Assembly: GCA_028277845.1 (NCBI GenBank)
Contig: JANQFL010000037.1
Location: 1-37,042, forward strand
Direction of reading: 5' to 3'
Source: Sneathiellales bacterium
GTDB lineage: Bacteria; Pseudomonadota; Alphaproteobacteria; JANQFL01
Length of the DNA stretch: 37,042 bases
Shown here: positions 1 through 8,188 of the stretch, piece by piece
Layout: the number at the start of each line of letters is the position of its first letter
How positions within the stretch are numbered: the first letter of the stretch is position 1
Program-made: the position numbers and the translations under genes
Notes under the pieces: generated by a model
The model's database searches: none
What the model saw: the letters and a program-made list of their open reading frames with translations, nothing else
Told to the model about the DNA's origin: nothing

Positions 1-673
1 GCCCGCCATTCGCTTGTCCGCCCTGATGGGCCAGCGGGTGGTCTATGTGATGACCCATGACAGTATCGGCCTGGGCGAGGACGGCCCGACCCACCAGCCC
101 ATCGAGCACCTGGCCAGCCTCAGGGCCATGCCCAACCTGCTGGTCATGCGCCCGGCGGACGCCATCGAGACCGCCGAGTGCTGGCAGCTCGCGTTGGAGA
201 GCAGTGCCCGGCCCAGTGTCCTGGCCCTGAGCCGCCAGGGGGTCCCGGCGGTGCGCACCAGCCACACGCAAGACAATCTCTGCGCCCGCGGGGCCTATGA
301 GCTGTCCCCGGCCGACGGCCAAGCAAAAGTGACCCTGCTGGCCACGGGCACGGAGGTGCAGATCGCGCTGGAGGCCCAGGCCCTGCTGCAACAGGACAAT
401 ATCCCCGCCCGGGTGGTCTCGGTGCCGTGCTGGGAGCTGTTCGACGAGCAGGACGCGGCCTACCGCGCCGAGACCCTGGGCCCGGGCACGGTGAAAGTCG
501 CCGTGGAGGCCGCGGCCATGATGGGCTGGGAGCGCTACACCGGCAGCACCGGCGCCGCCGTCGGCATGACAAGCTTCGGCGCATCCGCGCCCGCAAACCA
601 TCTCTACACACACTTCAACATCACACCACACGCCGTCGCACAAACCGCGAAGGATTGCCTCGACCGGGCGTGA
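1..673 (+). CDS. tkt: Transketolase, C-terminal part (5' end outside window)
   Basis: Transketolase is a thiamine-diphosphate enzyme that moves two-carbon ketol units between sugar phosphates in the pentose phosphate or Calvin pathways. The frame is open from base 2, so the gene enters from the left; only about 223 of the usual ~660 residues are present. What remains is the end of the pyrimidine-binding domain, with the family motif [16 protein letters not shown] (positions 54-101), and the C-terminal domain. The stop is at 671-673. gap follows after 36 bp with its own Shine-Dalgarno, so tkt, gap and pgk look like one transcription unit. The family call is firm; whether this is a housekeeping or a Calvin-cycle copy cannot be told from this fragment. 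Confidence 0.95.
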   Translation, partial: PAIRLSALMGQRVVYVMTHDSIGLGEDGPTHQPIEHLASLRAMPNLLVMRPADAIETAECWQLALESSARPSVLALSRQGVPAVRTSHTQDNLCARGAYELSPADGQAKVTLLATGTEVQIALEAQALLQQDNIPARVVSVPCWELFDEQDAAYRAETLGPGTVKVAVEAAAMMGWERYTGSTGAAVGMTSFGASAPANHLYTHFNITPHAVAQTAKDCLDRA

Positions 674-709
674 GGACCCATACCGGAACGACATAGGAGG
701 ACGTAAAAC

Positions 710-1717
710 ATGCCAGTCAAAGTTGCCATCAATGGATTCGGCCGCATCGGCCGCCTGGTGCTGCGCGCCATTCACGAATCGGGCCGCAAGGACATTCAGG
801 TCGTCGCCATCAACGATTTGGGCCCGGTGGAAACCAACGCCCACCTGCTGCGCTACGATTCGGTGCACGGCCGTTTCCCCGGCACGGTGAAGACCAAGCG
901 CAACGCCATGAACGCCGGCCGCAACGACATGGTGGTGACCGCCGAACGCGATCCGGCCAAGCTGCCGTGGGGCAAGCTGGGCGTCGATATCGCCCTGGAA
1001 TGCACCGGCATTTTCGCTTCCAAGGACAAGGCCGCCGCCCATCTGGAAGCCGGCGCCAAGAAGGTCCTGGTCTCCGCCCCGTGCACCGACGCCGACCTGA
1101 CGGTCGTTTACGGCGTCAACCACAGCAAGCTGCGCAAGTCGCACAAGGTGGTGTCGAACGCGTCGTGCACCACGAACTGCCTGGCGCCGGTGGCCCAGGT
1201 CCTGAACAACGCCATCGGCATCAACCAGGGTTTCATGACCACGATCCACGCCTATACCGGCGACCAGCCGGTGCTGGATACCCTGCACAAGGACCTCTAC
1301 CGCGGCCGTGCCGCCGCCATGTCGATGATCCCCACGTCGACCGGCGCCGCCCGCGCCGTCGGCCTGGTGCTGCCGGAACTGAAGGGCAAGCTGGACGGCA
1401 CCGCCGTGCGCGTGCCGACCGCCAACGTCTCGATGATCGATCTGAAGTTCATCGCCAAGCGCAAGACCACGGCCGAGGAAGTCAATGCGGCCATCAAGAA
1501 AGCATCCCGCGGCAAGCTGAAGGGCGTGCTCGACTACAACGAATCGCCGCTGGTCTCCATCGACTTCAACCACTGCCCGGCCAGCTCGACCTTCGATTCC
1601 AGCCAGACCCAGGTCGTCGACGGCAAGCTGGTGCGTGTCATGAGCTGGTACGACAACGAGTGGGGTTTCTCCAACCGCATGAGCGACACCGCCGTCGCCA
1701 TGGCCAAACTCCTGTAA
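710..1717 (+). CDS. gap: Glyceraldehyde-3-phosphate dehydrogenase, type I
   Basis: This cytosolic enzyme converts glyceraldehyde 3-phosphate to 1,3-bisphosphoglycerate with NAD and phosphate. The 335-residue length is normal. Residues 8-14 form the Rossmann motif NGFGRIG. Asp36 in AINDLG sits at the end of the second strand, which in this family favours NAD over NADP. The catalytic Cys is Cys153 in [12 protein letters not shown] and the general base is His180 in [10 protein letters not shown]. The C-terminal [12 protein letters not shown] motif is present. The start is supported by AGGAGG about 10 bases upstream. It lies between tkt and pgk, the usual glycolytic/Calvin arrangement. No unusual residue is seen. 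Confidence 0.98.
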   Translation: MPVKVAINGFGRIGRLVLRAIHESGRKDIQVVAINDLGPVETNAHLLRYDSVHGRFPGTVKTKRNAMNAGRNDMVVTAERDPAKLPWGKLGVDIALECTGIFASKDKAAAHLEAGAKKVLVSAPCTDADLTVVYGVNHSKLRKSHKVVSNASCTTNCLAPVAQVLNNAIGINQGFMTTIHAYTGDQPVLDTLHKDLYRGRAAAMSMIPTSTGAARAVGLVLPELKGKLDGTAVRVPTANVSMIDLKFIAKRKTTAEEVNAAIKKASRGKLKGVLDYNESPLVSIDFNHCPASSTFDSSQTQVVDGKLVRVMSWYDNEWGFSNRMSDTAVAMAKLL

Positions 1718-1745
1718 GCGGTCCGGTAAAGAGAGCAATACGGCG

Positions 1746-2939
1746 ATGGCGGCTTACAAGACGTTGGACGACCTGGATGTGGCGGGCAAGCGCGTGCTTG
1801 TCCGCGTCGATTTGAACGTACCCATGCGTGACGGCGCCGTCAGCGACGCCACGCGCATCGACCGGGTGCTGCCGACCATCCGGGACCTGACCAAAAAGGG
1901 CGCGCGCGTCGTACTGCTGTCCCACTTCGGCCGGCCGAAAGGCCAGGTGGTGCCCGAGATGAGCCTGCTGCCCGTGGCCCGGGCCGTCATGGCCAAGCTG
2001 GGCACCGGCCTGACGTTCGCCGAGGACTGCATCGGCCCGGCGGCCGAGACCGCCGTCGCGGCGCTCGAGCCCGGCGGCGTCGCGCTGCTGGAAAACCTGC
2101 GCTTCCATGCCGGCGAGGAAGCCAACCACAAGACCTTCGCGGAAAAACTGGCGGCGCTTGGCGACATCTACGTCAACGACGCCTTCTCCACCGCCCATCG
2201 GGCCCACGCCTCGACCGAGGCCCTGGCCCACTTGCTGCCGGCGGCGGCGGGGCGCTGCATGCAGGCGGAACTGGAGGCCCTGGCCGCCGGTCTGGGATCG
2301 CCTGCCCGGCCGCTCGCGGCGGTGGTCGGCGGCGCCAAGGTGTCGACCAAGCTGGACTTGCTCGGCAACCTGGTCAGCAAGGTGGATCAATTGATCATCG
2401 GCGGCGGCATGGCCAACACGTTCCTTGCTGCCAAGGGCATCTCCGTCGGCAACAGCCTGTGCGAACACGACCTGGGCGACACCGCCCGCGCCATCGCCGA
2501 CAAGGCTGCGGCGGCCGGGTGCGACCTGGTCCTGCCCATGGACGCGGTCGTCGCCCGGGAGTTCAAGGACGACGCGGAGCGGGCCACGGTCGCCATCACG
2601 GCGGTACCCGGGGACGCCATGATCCTCGATGTCGGTCCCGCCAGCGTCAAGGACCTGAAGAAGCGTCTGGCCGCGTGCAAGACCGTGGTGTGGAACGGCC
2701 CGTTGGGCGCGTTCGAAACCCGGCCCTTCGACAAGGGCACCGTCGACGTCGCCAAGGAAGCGGCGAAACTGACCAAGGCGAAAAAGCTGACGTCTGTGGC
2801 CGGCGGCGGCGACACCGTGGCCGCCCTGGTGCACGCCGGCGCGGCCGACCAGTTCAGCTATGTCTCGACGGCCGGAGGAGCCTTTCTGGAATGGCTGGAA
2901 GGCAAGGAACTGCCGGGCGTGGCGGCCCTGTCAAAGTAG
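1746..2939 (+). CDS. pgk: Phosphoglycerate kinase
   Basis: Pgk transfers phosphate from 1,3-bisphosphoglycerate to ADP and is the partner step to the upstream gap product. The 397-residue protein has the N-terminal substrate-binding signature RVDLNVP (residues 20-26), the HFGRP motif and the C-terminal nucleotide-site stretch [12 protein letters not shown] followed by [18 protein letters not shown]. It starts 28 bp after gap. Its last 49 bases overlap, in another frame, the start of a small downstream gene, suggesting translational coupling. The product and start are clear. Confidence 0.97.
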   Translation: MAAYKTLDDLDVAGKRVLVRVDLNVPMRDGAVSDATRIDRVLPTIRDLTKKGARVVLLSHFGRPKGQVVPEMSLLPVARAVMAKLGTGLTFAEDCIGPAAETAVAALEPGGVALLENLRFHAGEEANHKTFAEKLAALGDIYVNDAFSTAHRAHASTEALAHLLPAAAGRCMQAELEALAAGLGSPARPLAAVVGGAKVSTKLDLLGNLVSKVDQLIIGGGMANTFLAAKGISVGNSLCEHDLGDTARAIADKAAAAGCDLVLPMDAVVAREFKDDAERATVAITAVPGDAMILDVGPASVKDLKKRLAACKTVVWNGPLGAFETRPFDKGTVDVAKEAAKLTKAKKLTSVAGGGDTVAALVHAGAADQFSYVSTAGGAFLEWLEGKELPGVAALSK

Positions 2940-3349
2940 ACGACGCCGGCCCCGCCTTCATCGTCCACAATGCGGACCACGTCCGGTCCGTGCTGGCGGC
3001 GTCGGAACGCTCGGGCAGGGCCGTCACACTCGTCACCCCGCCCCGTGGCGCAGCCTATCTGGGACTGCCCTACCTCAAGGACATGATCGCTTTGGCCGGT
3101 GCAGACCATCCGGGCGTGGACTTCGACACGGTATTGGATGCCGGTGATGATGCCGCCATTGCCCATGCGGCATTGGCCATAGGTTGGCCGGTGGTCGTGT
3201 TTCAAGGTACTGAAAACGTACGCACTAAACTGGCAGAAATCGCTGGTCACACCGGTGGCAAGTTGATCGCCGCTCCGCCTGCGGCCCACGACTTACAAAA
3301 TGTCGCAAACCCTACGGAAACAGCCGAAATTCTGCTATCTGGTTCCTAA
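2891..3349 (+). CDS. Uncharacterised 152-residue protein, possibly a degenerate class II aldolase-like fragment
   Basis: I do not recognise a named family with certainty. The frame starts with ATG at 2891 inside the 3' end of pgk (49-bp overlap), preceded by a strong GGAGGAG at 2872-2878, about 12 bases upstream. The sequence reads as alternating helices and strands and contains [15 protein letters not shown], then [19 protein letters not shown] and [11 protein letters not shown]. That pattern (yl..mi..A, then LD.Gdd..i..Al..G) resembles one stretch of class II fructose-bisphosphate/tagatose aldolase barrels, but metal-ligand histidines are not evident. A catalytic role is therefore doubtful. 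Position after pgk and before fba suggests a link to sugar phosphate metabolism. Being a gene is fairly sure; the aldolase resemblance is my inference. Confidence 0.7.
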   Translation: MAGRQGTAGRGGPVKVDDAGPAFIVHNADHVRSVLAASERSGRAVTLVTPPRGAAYLGLPYLKDMIALAGADHPGVDFDTVLDAGDDAAIAHAALAIGWPVVVFQGTENVRTKLAEIAGHTGGKLIAAPPAAHDLQNVANPTETAEILLSGS

Positions 3350-3381
3350 TCTCGCCAAAGTGACAGTGACGTCGCGCCGAC

Positions 3382-3410
3382 TTGCATTGGCCGATACTTT
3401 GATTGATTAA
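3382..3410 (+). promoter_or_regulatory. Possible sigma70-type promoter of the duplicated fba leader
   Basis: TTGCAT at 3382-3387 is followed after 17 bases by GATTAA (3405-3410). The corresponding place upstream of the real fba has TTGCAT, 17 bases, then TATTCA. Conservation of the -35-like part and its distance to the start codon in both copies supports a promoter, but the -10 match is poor. Confidence 0.35.
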
Positions 3411-3661
3411 AGAGAAATCGAAGTTTCGGGATAAGCGGCCGTCCAAGCTCCAAGGCGTGCCGACATCAATGATGGGGACCATCCATGCAACTGACGCGTA
3501 TAGTCCGCGAAATCCTATCCTGGTACGAGAGCGACAATCGGGGCGCCACGGCCAATCTGGCGCGCATCCTGATGAACGGCAAACTAGGCGGAACAGGCAA
3601 GATGGTCATCCTGCCGGTCGACCAGAATTTCGAACAGGCGGCGGCTTTCAGTTACGCCCCC
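3382..3661 (+). repeat. Upstream copy of a ~280-bp duplication: fba promoter, leader and first ~59 codons
   Basis: This segment matches 4238-4519 at the true fba gene. Both copies carry TTGCATTGGC (3382 and 4238) about 100 bases before an ATG. Both have the leader GCCGACATCAAT..(A/T)GGGGACCATCC directly before the ATG (3485 and 4343). They share 125 of 141 bases over the first 47 codons by my hand alignment (about 89%). Similarity then fades and stops near 3661. Many differences are at third codon positions. Confidence 0.85.
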
Positions 3662-3712
3662 AGCAAACCATACACGGAGGAGGGCTATGAATCGGCAAAG
3701 CAAGCTGGATAA
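3485..3712 (+). pseudogene. Truncated class I fructose-bisphosphate aldolase fragment (fba')
   Basis: The 75-codon frame begins [15 protein letters not shown] and tracks the N-terminus of the intact Fba encoded at 4343 up to about residue 59. After that it runs into unrelated residues and a stop at 3710-3712. The intact enzyme has 309 residues, so the whole catalytic barrel, including the Schiff-base lysine region, is missing. It cannot be an aldolase. It could still be translated as a leader peptide, because it keeps the fba leader and start codon. Its last 26 bases overlap the start of the next gene, whose AGGAGG lies inside this frame, which would allow translational coupling. Confidence 0.85.
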
Positions 3713-4070
3713 CGACAATGCAATGCAAGATAAAGTTGGCATCCGAATGAATCTGAGCATTCCATCCAACCGCGGTAATGCAATCGTCGCGACTGGTATT
3801 GACGGAGTCCGCCCAAACATTCTGGAGCGGATAATCAAGCTACTAGAAACCGAAGAGGGGCACATTCATCGCTACCAGATTGCCAAGCTCAAGCACGAGA
3901 CTTCCGAATCAAGACAGAGTCGTAGATTTGCTTTTGTGTTCTCTATCGGCACCCTTGTCGTCACCGCCTATTGCGCAACAATTGATCAGCCTGTAGTCGC
4001 AACACTTGTATCTGGGAGTGGAGCAGCCATTTTGATGAACTTCGGAATCAACAGAATCAATAAACGCTGA
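3687..4070 (+). CDS. DUF2335-like small membrane protein
   Basis: A 127-residue protein of unknown function. It has an N-terminal cytoplasmic part, a charged helix PNILERIIKLLETEEGHIHR (residues 43-62), and two predicted membrane segments at about 81-98 and 102-120. This layout resembles the DUF2335 family of short predicted membrane proteins; I regard the match as probable, not certain. The start is supported by AGGAGG at 3676-3681. Base composition is clearly more AT-rich than the surrounding glycolytic genes and codons such as ATA, CTA and TTT are frequent, suggesting recent acquisition. It sits directly behind the truncated fba copy and probably uses the duplicated fba promoter and leader. 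Confidence 0.75.
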   Translation: MNRQSKLDNDNAMQDKVGIRMNLSIPSNRGNAIVATGIDGVRPNILERIIKLLETEEGHIHRYQIAKLKHETSESRQSRRFAFVFSIGTLVVTAYCATIDQPVVATLVSGSGAAILMNFGINRINKR

Positions 4071-4237
4071 GCACGAATTGAACCTTCTCCTGTTACCTGC
4101 AATTTCGAACGCCCATTGTCTTTGACACGCCACCCAACGCAATCAACCCGCTCAACCAAGCCGTTCGGTTCGCGACAGCCGCTAAACAGTGGGCAACTCG
4201 TTAACCTTACCCGCCGACAAAACGACACCCTGCCGCG

Positions 4238-4266
4238 TTGCATTGGCTGGATGCTTGGGCTATTCA
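4238..4266 (+). promoter_or_regulatory. Possible fba promoter
   Basis: TTGCAT (4238-4243), a 17-base spacer, then TATTCA (4261-4266). The element is conserved at nearly the same distance from the ATG in the duplicated copy (105 versus 103 bases). The 4071-4237 stretch before it contains nothing else I can identify. Confidence 0.4.
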
Positions 4267-4519
4267 AGCGCCATCTTTCTCTCGGGATTCACGTCGCACC
4301 GGCACCGCTTGAGTGCGCCGACATCAATAAAGGGGACCATCCATGAAACTGACGCGTAAAGTCCGCGAAATCCTGTCCTGGTACGAGGGCGACAACCCCG
4401 GCACCAAGGCCAACCTGGCGCGCATTCTGATGAACGGCAAGCTGGGCGGTTCGGGCAAGATGGTCATCCTGCCGGTCGACCAGGGCTTCGAGCATGGTCC
4501 CGCCCGCAGCTTCGCCCCC
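4238..4519 (+). repeat. Downstream copy of the fba 5'-end duplication
   Basis: This is the copy belonging to the intact fba gene: TTGCATTGGC at 4238, the leader at 4317-4342, and the first ~59 codons. It matches 3382-3661; the two start codons are 858 bases apart in the same orientation. Confidence 0.85.
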
Positions 4520-5272
4520 AATCCGGCCGCCTACGACCCGCACTATCATTTTCAACTGGCGCTGGACGCGGGACTCAATGCCTTCGCCACGCCGCTCGGC
4601 ATGATCGAAGCGGGCGCCGATACCTTCGCCGGCCAGGTACCGCTGATCCTCAAGGTCAACTCGTCCAATTCGCTGAACCGCGAAAAGGACGCGCCGACAC
4701 AGGCCATCACCGCCTCGGTCGACGACGCCCTGCGCCTCGGCTGCGCCGCCATCGGCTACACCATGTACCCCGGCTCCGATGCCGCGTTCGACATGATGGA
4801 AGACCTGCGCGAGCTGACCGCCGAAGCCAAGGCCGCCGGGCTGGCGGTTGTCGTGTGGTCCTACCCGCGCGGCGGCGATCTGTCGAAGGACGGCGAGACC
4901 GGCATGGACGTGGTCGCCTACGCCGCCCACATGGCCGCCTTGATGGGTGCCAACATCATCAAGGTCAAGCTGCCGTCCGATCACCTGGAGCAGGACGCCG
5001 CCGCCAAGGTCTACAAATCGGAAAAGATCAAGATCAAGTCCCAGGCGCAACGGGTCGAGCACGTCATGCAGTCCGTGTTCAACCAAAAGCGCGTCGTGGT
5101 GTTCTCCGGCGGCGCCAAGAAAGGCGCCGGCTCGGTCTATGACGACGCCCGCGCCATCCGCGACGGCGGCGGCAACGGTTCGATTATCGGGCGCAACACC
5201 TTCCAGCGCCCGCGCGAGGAAGCCCTGGACATGCTCGGTACCATCATCCGCATCTACCAGGGTAAGGAATAG
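4343..5272 (+). CDS. fba: Fructose-bisphosphate aldolase, class I (DhnA-type)
   Basis: This enzyme splits fructose 1,6-bisphosphate into glyceraldehyde 3-phosphate and dihydroxyacetone phosphate through a lysine Schiff base. The 309-residue protein is of the bacterial/archaeal DhnA-type class I family. It carries [12 protein letters not shown] (residues 41-52), the barrel strands around [10 protein letters not shown] and [10 protein letters not shown], and ANIIKVKLP (residues 203-211), in which Lys207 is the likely Schiff-base residue. The C-terminal phosphate-binding region is FSGGAKK followed by [19 protein letters not shown] precedes the ATG. The thiE-like gene starts 2 bp after the stop, so the two are co-transcribed. 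A truncated duplicate of the 5' end lies just upstream. Confidence 0.95.
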   Translation: MKLTRKVREILSWYEGDNPGTKANLARILMNGKLGGSGKMVILPVDQGFEHGPARSFAPNPAAYDPHYHFQLALDAGLNAFATPLGMIEAGADTFAGQVPLILKVNSSNSLNREKDAPTQAITASVDDALRLGCAAIGYTMYPGSDAAFDMMEDLRELTAEAKAAGLAVVVWSYPRGGDLSKDGETGMDVVAYAAHMAALMGANIIKVKLPSDHLEQDAAAKVYKSEKIKIKSQAQRVEHVMQSVFNQKRVVVFSGGAKKGAGSVYDDARAIRDGGGNGSIIGRNTFQRPREEALDMLGTIIRIYQGKE

Positions 5273-5274
5273 GC

Positions 5275-5940
5275 TTGGCCAAGGGCGATACATCGTCTCC
5301 GGCGGACACCTGCCGGCTGTATCTGATCACGCCGCCCGTCATCGACGTGGCGGCGTTTCCGGCTGTGCTGGAACAAGCCTTGTCCGGCGGCGACGTCGCC
5401 TGCCTGCAGCTGCGCCTGAAAGACACCGGCGACGAGGCGGTTCGGGACGCCGCCAGGGCCTTGATGCCCGTGTGCCATGCCCACGACGTGGCCTTGCTGA
5501 TCAACGACCGGCCCGACCTGGCGGCCGAGGTCGGTGCCGACGGCACCCATATCGGCCAGGATGACTGGGATTATGCCGATGCCCGCCGGATCCTGGGCGT
5601 GGACGCCATTATCGGGGTCACCTGTCACGATTCCCGCCATCTGGCCATCGAGGCCGCCGAAAAGGGCGCCGACTATGTGGCCTTCGGCGCCTTTTTCCCG
5701 ACCGAAACCAAACAGCCCAAAAGCCGGACAGACCCCGAGATCCTTGAGTGGTGGTCGGGCCTCATGGAGGTGCCGTGCGTCGCCATCGGCGGGATAACCG
5801 TGGAAAACTGCCCGCCTTTGATCAAGGCCGGCGCCGACTTCCTGGCCGTGGTCGGCGGCGTGTGGAACCGTCCCGACGGCCCCGGCGCGGCCGTCGCGGC
5901 GTTCAATCGGGTAGTGAACGAAGTTTCGCGACAAAACTAA
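5275..5940 (+). CDS. thiE: Thiamine phosphate synthase
   Basis: ThiE joins the hydroxymethylpyrimidine and thiazole phosphates to make thiamine phosphate. The 221-residue TIM barrel has the expected landmarks in order: [62 protein letters not shown], and VAIGGIT. A TTG at 5275 is the best start, with TAAGGA upstream and fba ending 2 bp earlier; no in-frame ATG fits the family N-terminus. CLQLRLK replaces the more usual QLREK, a variation I believe occurs in some alphaproteobacterial members. Thiamine diphosphate is the cofactor of the upstream transketolase, though the linkage may be coincidental. No other thi gene is in the window. Confidence 0.9.
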   Translation: MAKGDTSSPADTCRLYLITPPVIDVAAFPAVLEQALSGGDVACLQLRLKDTGDEAVRDAARALMPVCHAHDVALLINDRPDLAAEVGADGTHIGQDDWDYADARRILGVDAIIGVTCHDSRHLAIEAAEKGADYVAFGAFFPTETKQPKSRTDPEILEWWSGLMEVPCVAIGGITVENCPPLIKAGADFLAVVGGVWNRPDGPGAAVAAFNRVVNEVSRQN

Positions 5941-5962
5941 ATCCTGAATTACACACACTCCG

Positions 5963-5990
5963 TTGACGCACACTTGGATTTTGATGTACT
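5963..5990 (+). promoter_or_regulatory. Possible promoter of the orphan gene at 5998, overlapped by the palindrome
   Basis: TTGACG at 5963-5968 is followed after 16 bases by TGTACT (5985-5990), which matches TATAAT at four of six positions. The -10-like hexamer runs into the left edge of the 32-bp palindrome, as expected for a repressor-controlled promoter. Confidence 0.35.
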
Positions 5991-6019
5991 CTTTTAAATG
6001 AGTACTCATTTAAAAGAGT
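5988..6019. promoter_or_regulatory. Perfect 32-bp palindrome, candidate operator
   Basis: The left half ACTCTTTTAAATGAGT (5988-6003) is followed immediately by its exact reverse complement (6004-6019), with no mismatch and no spacer. Bases outside do not pair. There is no T-tract, so it is a poor terminator. It covers the upstream ATG (5998) of the following gene and touches the candidate -10 hexamer. A dimeric repressor or autoregulatory site is the most economical reading. A dyad in the mRNA that hides the start is the alternative. Confidence 0.6.
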
Positions 6020-6543
6020 TTCTGATGAGATTTCAATCAAAAATAGGCTTGGACTCTTCTAGGGCTGAACAACTGCGAGTCCTAGCCAAAAGAAACGGAT
6101 TTGGATCCGTGGCTGAGTTTGTGGAAGACTTTGTTGTCAAGCAATGGGGTAAAGAAATGATCCCTGGATGGACCATCACAAAATCATCAAATAAGCATTC
6201 AGGACAAGAGCTCGTCAAATTGACTATTCCTGAAGCGAAAATCGATGCGATGTTAACACGATCCAACGCACTAGAGATTTCGAAACCACTTCGCTACGCA
6301 AATACACTAAGAGATGAAAACTTAGAATTTATTGTCGACGATGATTTTAGTCCGAACAGAAAAGTCACTACTGAAAGCCCTACTGCAGGAATTCTTTCTG
6401 CAGAAGTCCGAGGAAAAGGAGTCGTGTTAAGTTTGTTCTATGAAGACTGTGGGCAGCGGTATAACTGCTCCCGCCCTATGACCTATTTGATGGCAAGCAA
6501 TCTTGGTCAAATGTTGTTGGATCAAGTGAAGTCAGAACCTTGA
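5998..6543 (+). CDS. Orphan hypothetical protein, low GC, likely acquired
   Basis: I recognise no family. The frame encodes 181 residues from ATG 5998, or 172 from ATG 6025. The second start is attractive because the first lies inside the 32-bp palindrome. The N-terminal ~50 residues (SRAEQLRVLAKRNGFGSVAEFVEDFV) look like a short helical unit reminiscent of ribbon-helix-helix or antitoxin-type N-termini, but this is only an impression. The remainder is mixed alpha/beta and has two cysteines in EDCGQRYNCSRP. No signal peptide or membrane segment is visible. The gene is markedly AT-richer than thiE and efp on either side, with rare codons such as ATA, AGA and TTA, which points to horizontal transfer. 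Confidence 0.75.
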   Translation: MSTHLKEFLMRFQSKIGLDSSRAEQLRVLAKRNGFGSVAEFVEDFVVKQWGKEMIPGWTITKSSNKHSGQELVKLTIPEAKIDAMLTRSNALEISKPLRYANTLRDENLEFIVDDDFSPNRKVTTESPTAGILSAEVRGKGVVLSLFYEDCGQRYNCSRPMTYLMASNLGQMLLDQVKSEP

Positions 6544-6647
6544 CAATTTTCTGTCAGAAATCCAGTTAGTCGATCATTGCAACACCAGGGCCGTGCTGGT
6601 AGGGTCCGCCCGCTTTTCGACACCCCACAACATCAGTAGTTAGACCG

Positions 6648-7214
6648 ATGAGAATCAACGGAAACGCCATCCGTCCCGGCAACGTGATCGAACACAAGGG
6701 CGGCCTGTGGCAGGCGGTCAAGATCCAGCACACCCAGCCCGGCAAGGGCGGCGCCTACCTGCAGGTCGAACTCAAGAACCTGCGCGACGGTTCCAAGCTG
6801 AACGAACGCTTCCGGTCTTCCGAAAACGTCGAGCGCGTGCGTCTGGAACAGCAGGCCCATCAGTTCCTCTTCGCCGACGGCGACATGCTGACCTTCATGA
6901 ACACCGAGAACTACGAACAGATCAATCTGAACGCCGATCTGGTCGGCGAGGCCCGCGTGTTCCTGCAGGACGGCATGGAAGTGACCGTGGAGAGCCATGA
7001 GGGTTCGCCGCTGGCGGTGCAGTTGCCGGAACACGTGACCCTGGAAGTCACCGAGACCGAACCGACGGTCAAGGGGCAGACCGCGGCGGCGTCCTACAAA
7101 CCGGCGATCCTCGATAACGGATCACGGGTCATGGTGCCGCCGTTCGTGCAGACCGGCGAACGCATCGTCGTCGCCACCGAGGACGCAACCTACGTCAAGC
7201 GCGCCGAGGACTGA
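6648..7214 (+). CDS. efp: Translation elongation factor P
   Basis: EF-P binds between the P and E sites and relieves ribosome stalling at consecutive prolines. The 188-residue length is normal. The N-terminal KOW-like domain begins [19 protein letters not shown], and the modifiable lysine sits in the loop QPGKGGAY (Lys33 or equivalent). Two OB-type domains follow, ending [19 protein letters not shown]. No efp-modifying enzyme (EpmA/EpmB or EarP type) is in the window. The proline-rich OmpA-like protein encoded 1 kb downstream is the kind of protein that needs EF-P. The Shine-Dalgarno is weak. The inositol monophosphatase gene starts 6 bp after the stop. Confidence 0.97.
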   Translation: MRINGNAIRPGNVIEHKGGLWQAVKIQHTQPGKGGAYLQVELKNLRDGSKLNERFRSSENVERVRLEQQAHQFLFADGDMLTFMNTENYEQINLNADLVGEARVFLQDGMEVTVESHEGSPLAVQLPEHVTLEVTETEPTVKGQTAAASYKPAILDNGSRVMVPPFVQTGERIVVATEDATYVKRAED

Positions 7215-7220
7215 GCCGGC

Positions 7221-8027
7221 GTGGCCCTCAAATCCGCCGTCATCAACGTCATGGAAGCCGCCGCCCGCAAGGCGGCGCGCGGCATGCTGCGCGATTTCGG
7301 CGAAGTCGAACAATTGCAGGTCTCGCGCAAGGGACCGGCGGACTTCGTCTCCGCCGCCGACCTCAAGGCCGAGAAAGTCCTGCGCCGCGAACTGGAAAAG
7401 GCGCGACCCGATTATGGTTTTCTCATGGAGGAAAGCGGCCAGAGCAAGGACGGCGACGGTGTCCACCAGTGGGTCGTCGACCCCTTGGACGGCACGACCA
7501 ACTTCCTGCACGGCATTCCGCATTTCGCCATTTCCATCGGATTGCTGAACAAGGGCCGGCCGGTGGCCGGAGTCATCCTCGACCCGGCCCGCGACGAACT
7601 GTTCTGGGCCGAAAAAGGCGCGGGCGCCTACCTCAACGCCCACCGTATCCGCGTTTCGGGCCGGCAGTCGCTGAGTGACTGCCTGCTGTCCACCGGATTG
7701 CCGTTCATCGGCAAGGACGGTCACGACCGCAGTATGGTGGAGGTCCGCAGGCTGATGGACCAGGTTGCCGGTATCCGCCGGTTCGGCGCCGCCGCGCTCG
7801 ACCTCGCCTATGTCGCCGCCGGCCGATACGACGGCTTTTGGGAGCGCAACCTGCAGCCCTGGGACCTGGCCGCCGGCATGGTCATCGTACGCGAAGCGGG
7901 CGGCCTGGTGACGCAGATCAACGGCGGCGAACGCGTGCTTGAGAAAGGCGATGTCCTGGCCGCCAACCCGAACGTCTACGAACCGATGCGCGATATGCTG
8001 CGCACGGCATCCGGCGGCGCCCGCTAG
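7221..8027 (+). CDS. suhB: Inositol-1-monophosphatase family protein (SuhB)
   Basis: A Mg-dependent phosphatase of the IMPase family; SuhB members hydrolyse inositol 1-phosphate and related sugar phosphates and in enterobacteria also take part in rRNA antitermination. The 268-residue protein has the metal ligands Glu70-Glu71 in MEESG, Asp87/Asp90 in VDPLDGTTNF (86-95) and Asp215 in PWDLAAG (213-219). The start is GTG at 7221. It is closely coupled to efp. The precise substrate cannot be read from sequence. Confidence 0.93.
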   Translation: MALKSAVINVMEAAARKAARGMLRDFGEVEQLQVSRKGPADFVSAADLKAEKVLRRELEKARPDYGFLMEESGQSKDGDGVHQWVVDPLDGTTNFLHGIPHFAISIGLLNKGRPVAGVILDPARDELFWAEKGAGAYLNAHRIRVSGRQSLSDCLLSTGLPFIGKDGHDRSMVEVRRLMDQVAGIRRFGAAALDLAYVAAGRYDGFWERNLQPWDLAAGMVIVREAGGLVTQINGGERVLEKGDVLAANPNVYEPMRDMLRTASGGAR

Positions 8028-8188
8028 TTCGCGATTCCCGACCTTCTTCCTCAACCGCAGGGCCTGGCCACCGGACTTGTCGGAGCCTGTAGGCTAAGTT
8101 ATTGTCCCTTATCCGAGATTCTGCATGCGTGCGGACGGGTAGGAGGGGCTTAACCGTCGGCGGGAACGGAACGATTCGAGTGATACAG

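Noticed and set aside
5254-6009. 251-codon minus-strand frame over thiE and the palindrome
   Set aside because: Antisense to a clear ThiE; it has no similarity to any family and its codon pattern follows the thiE frame.
8102-8188. Earlier TTG start of the proline-rich protein
   Set aside because: It adds 29 residues before the signal peptide with no ribosome site; ATG 8189 or 8279 fits better.
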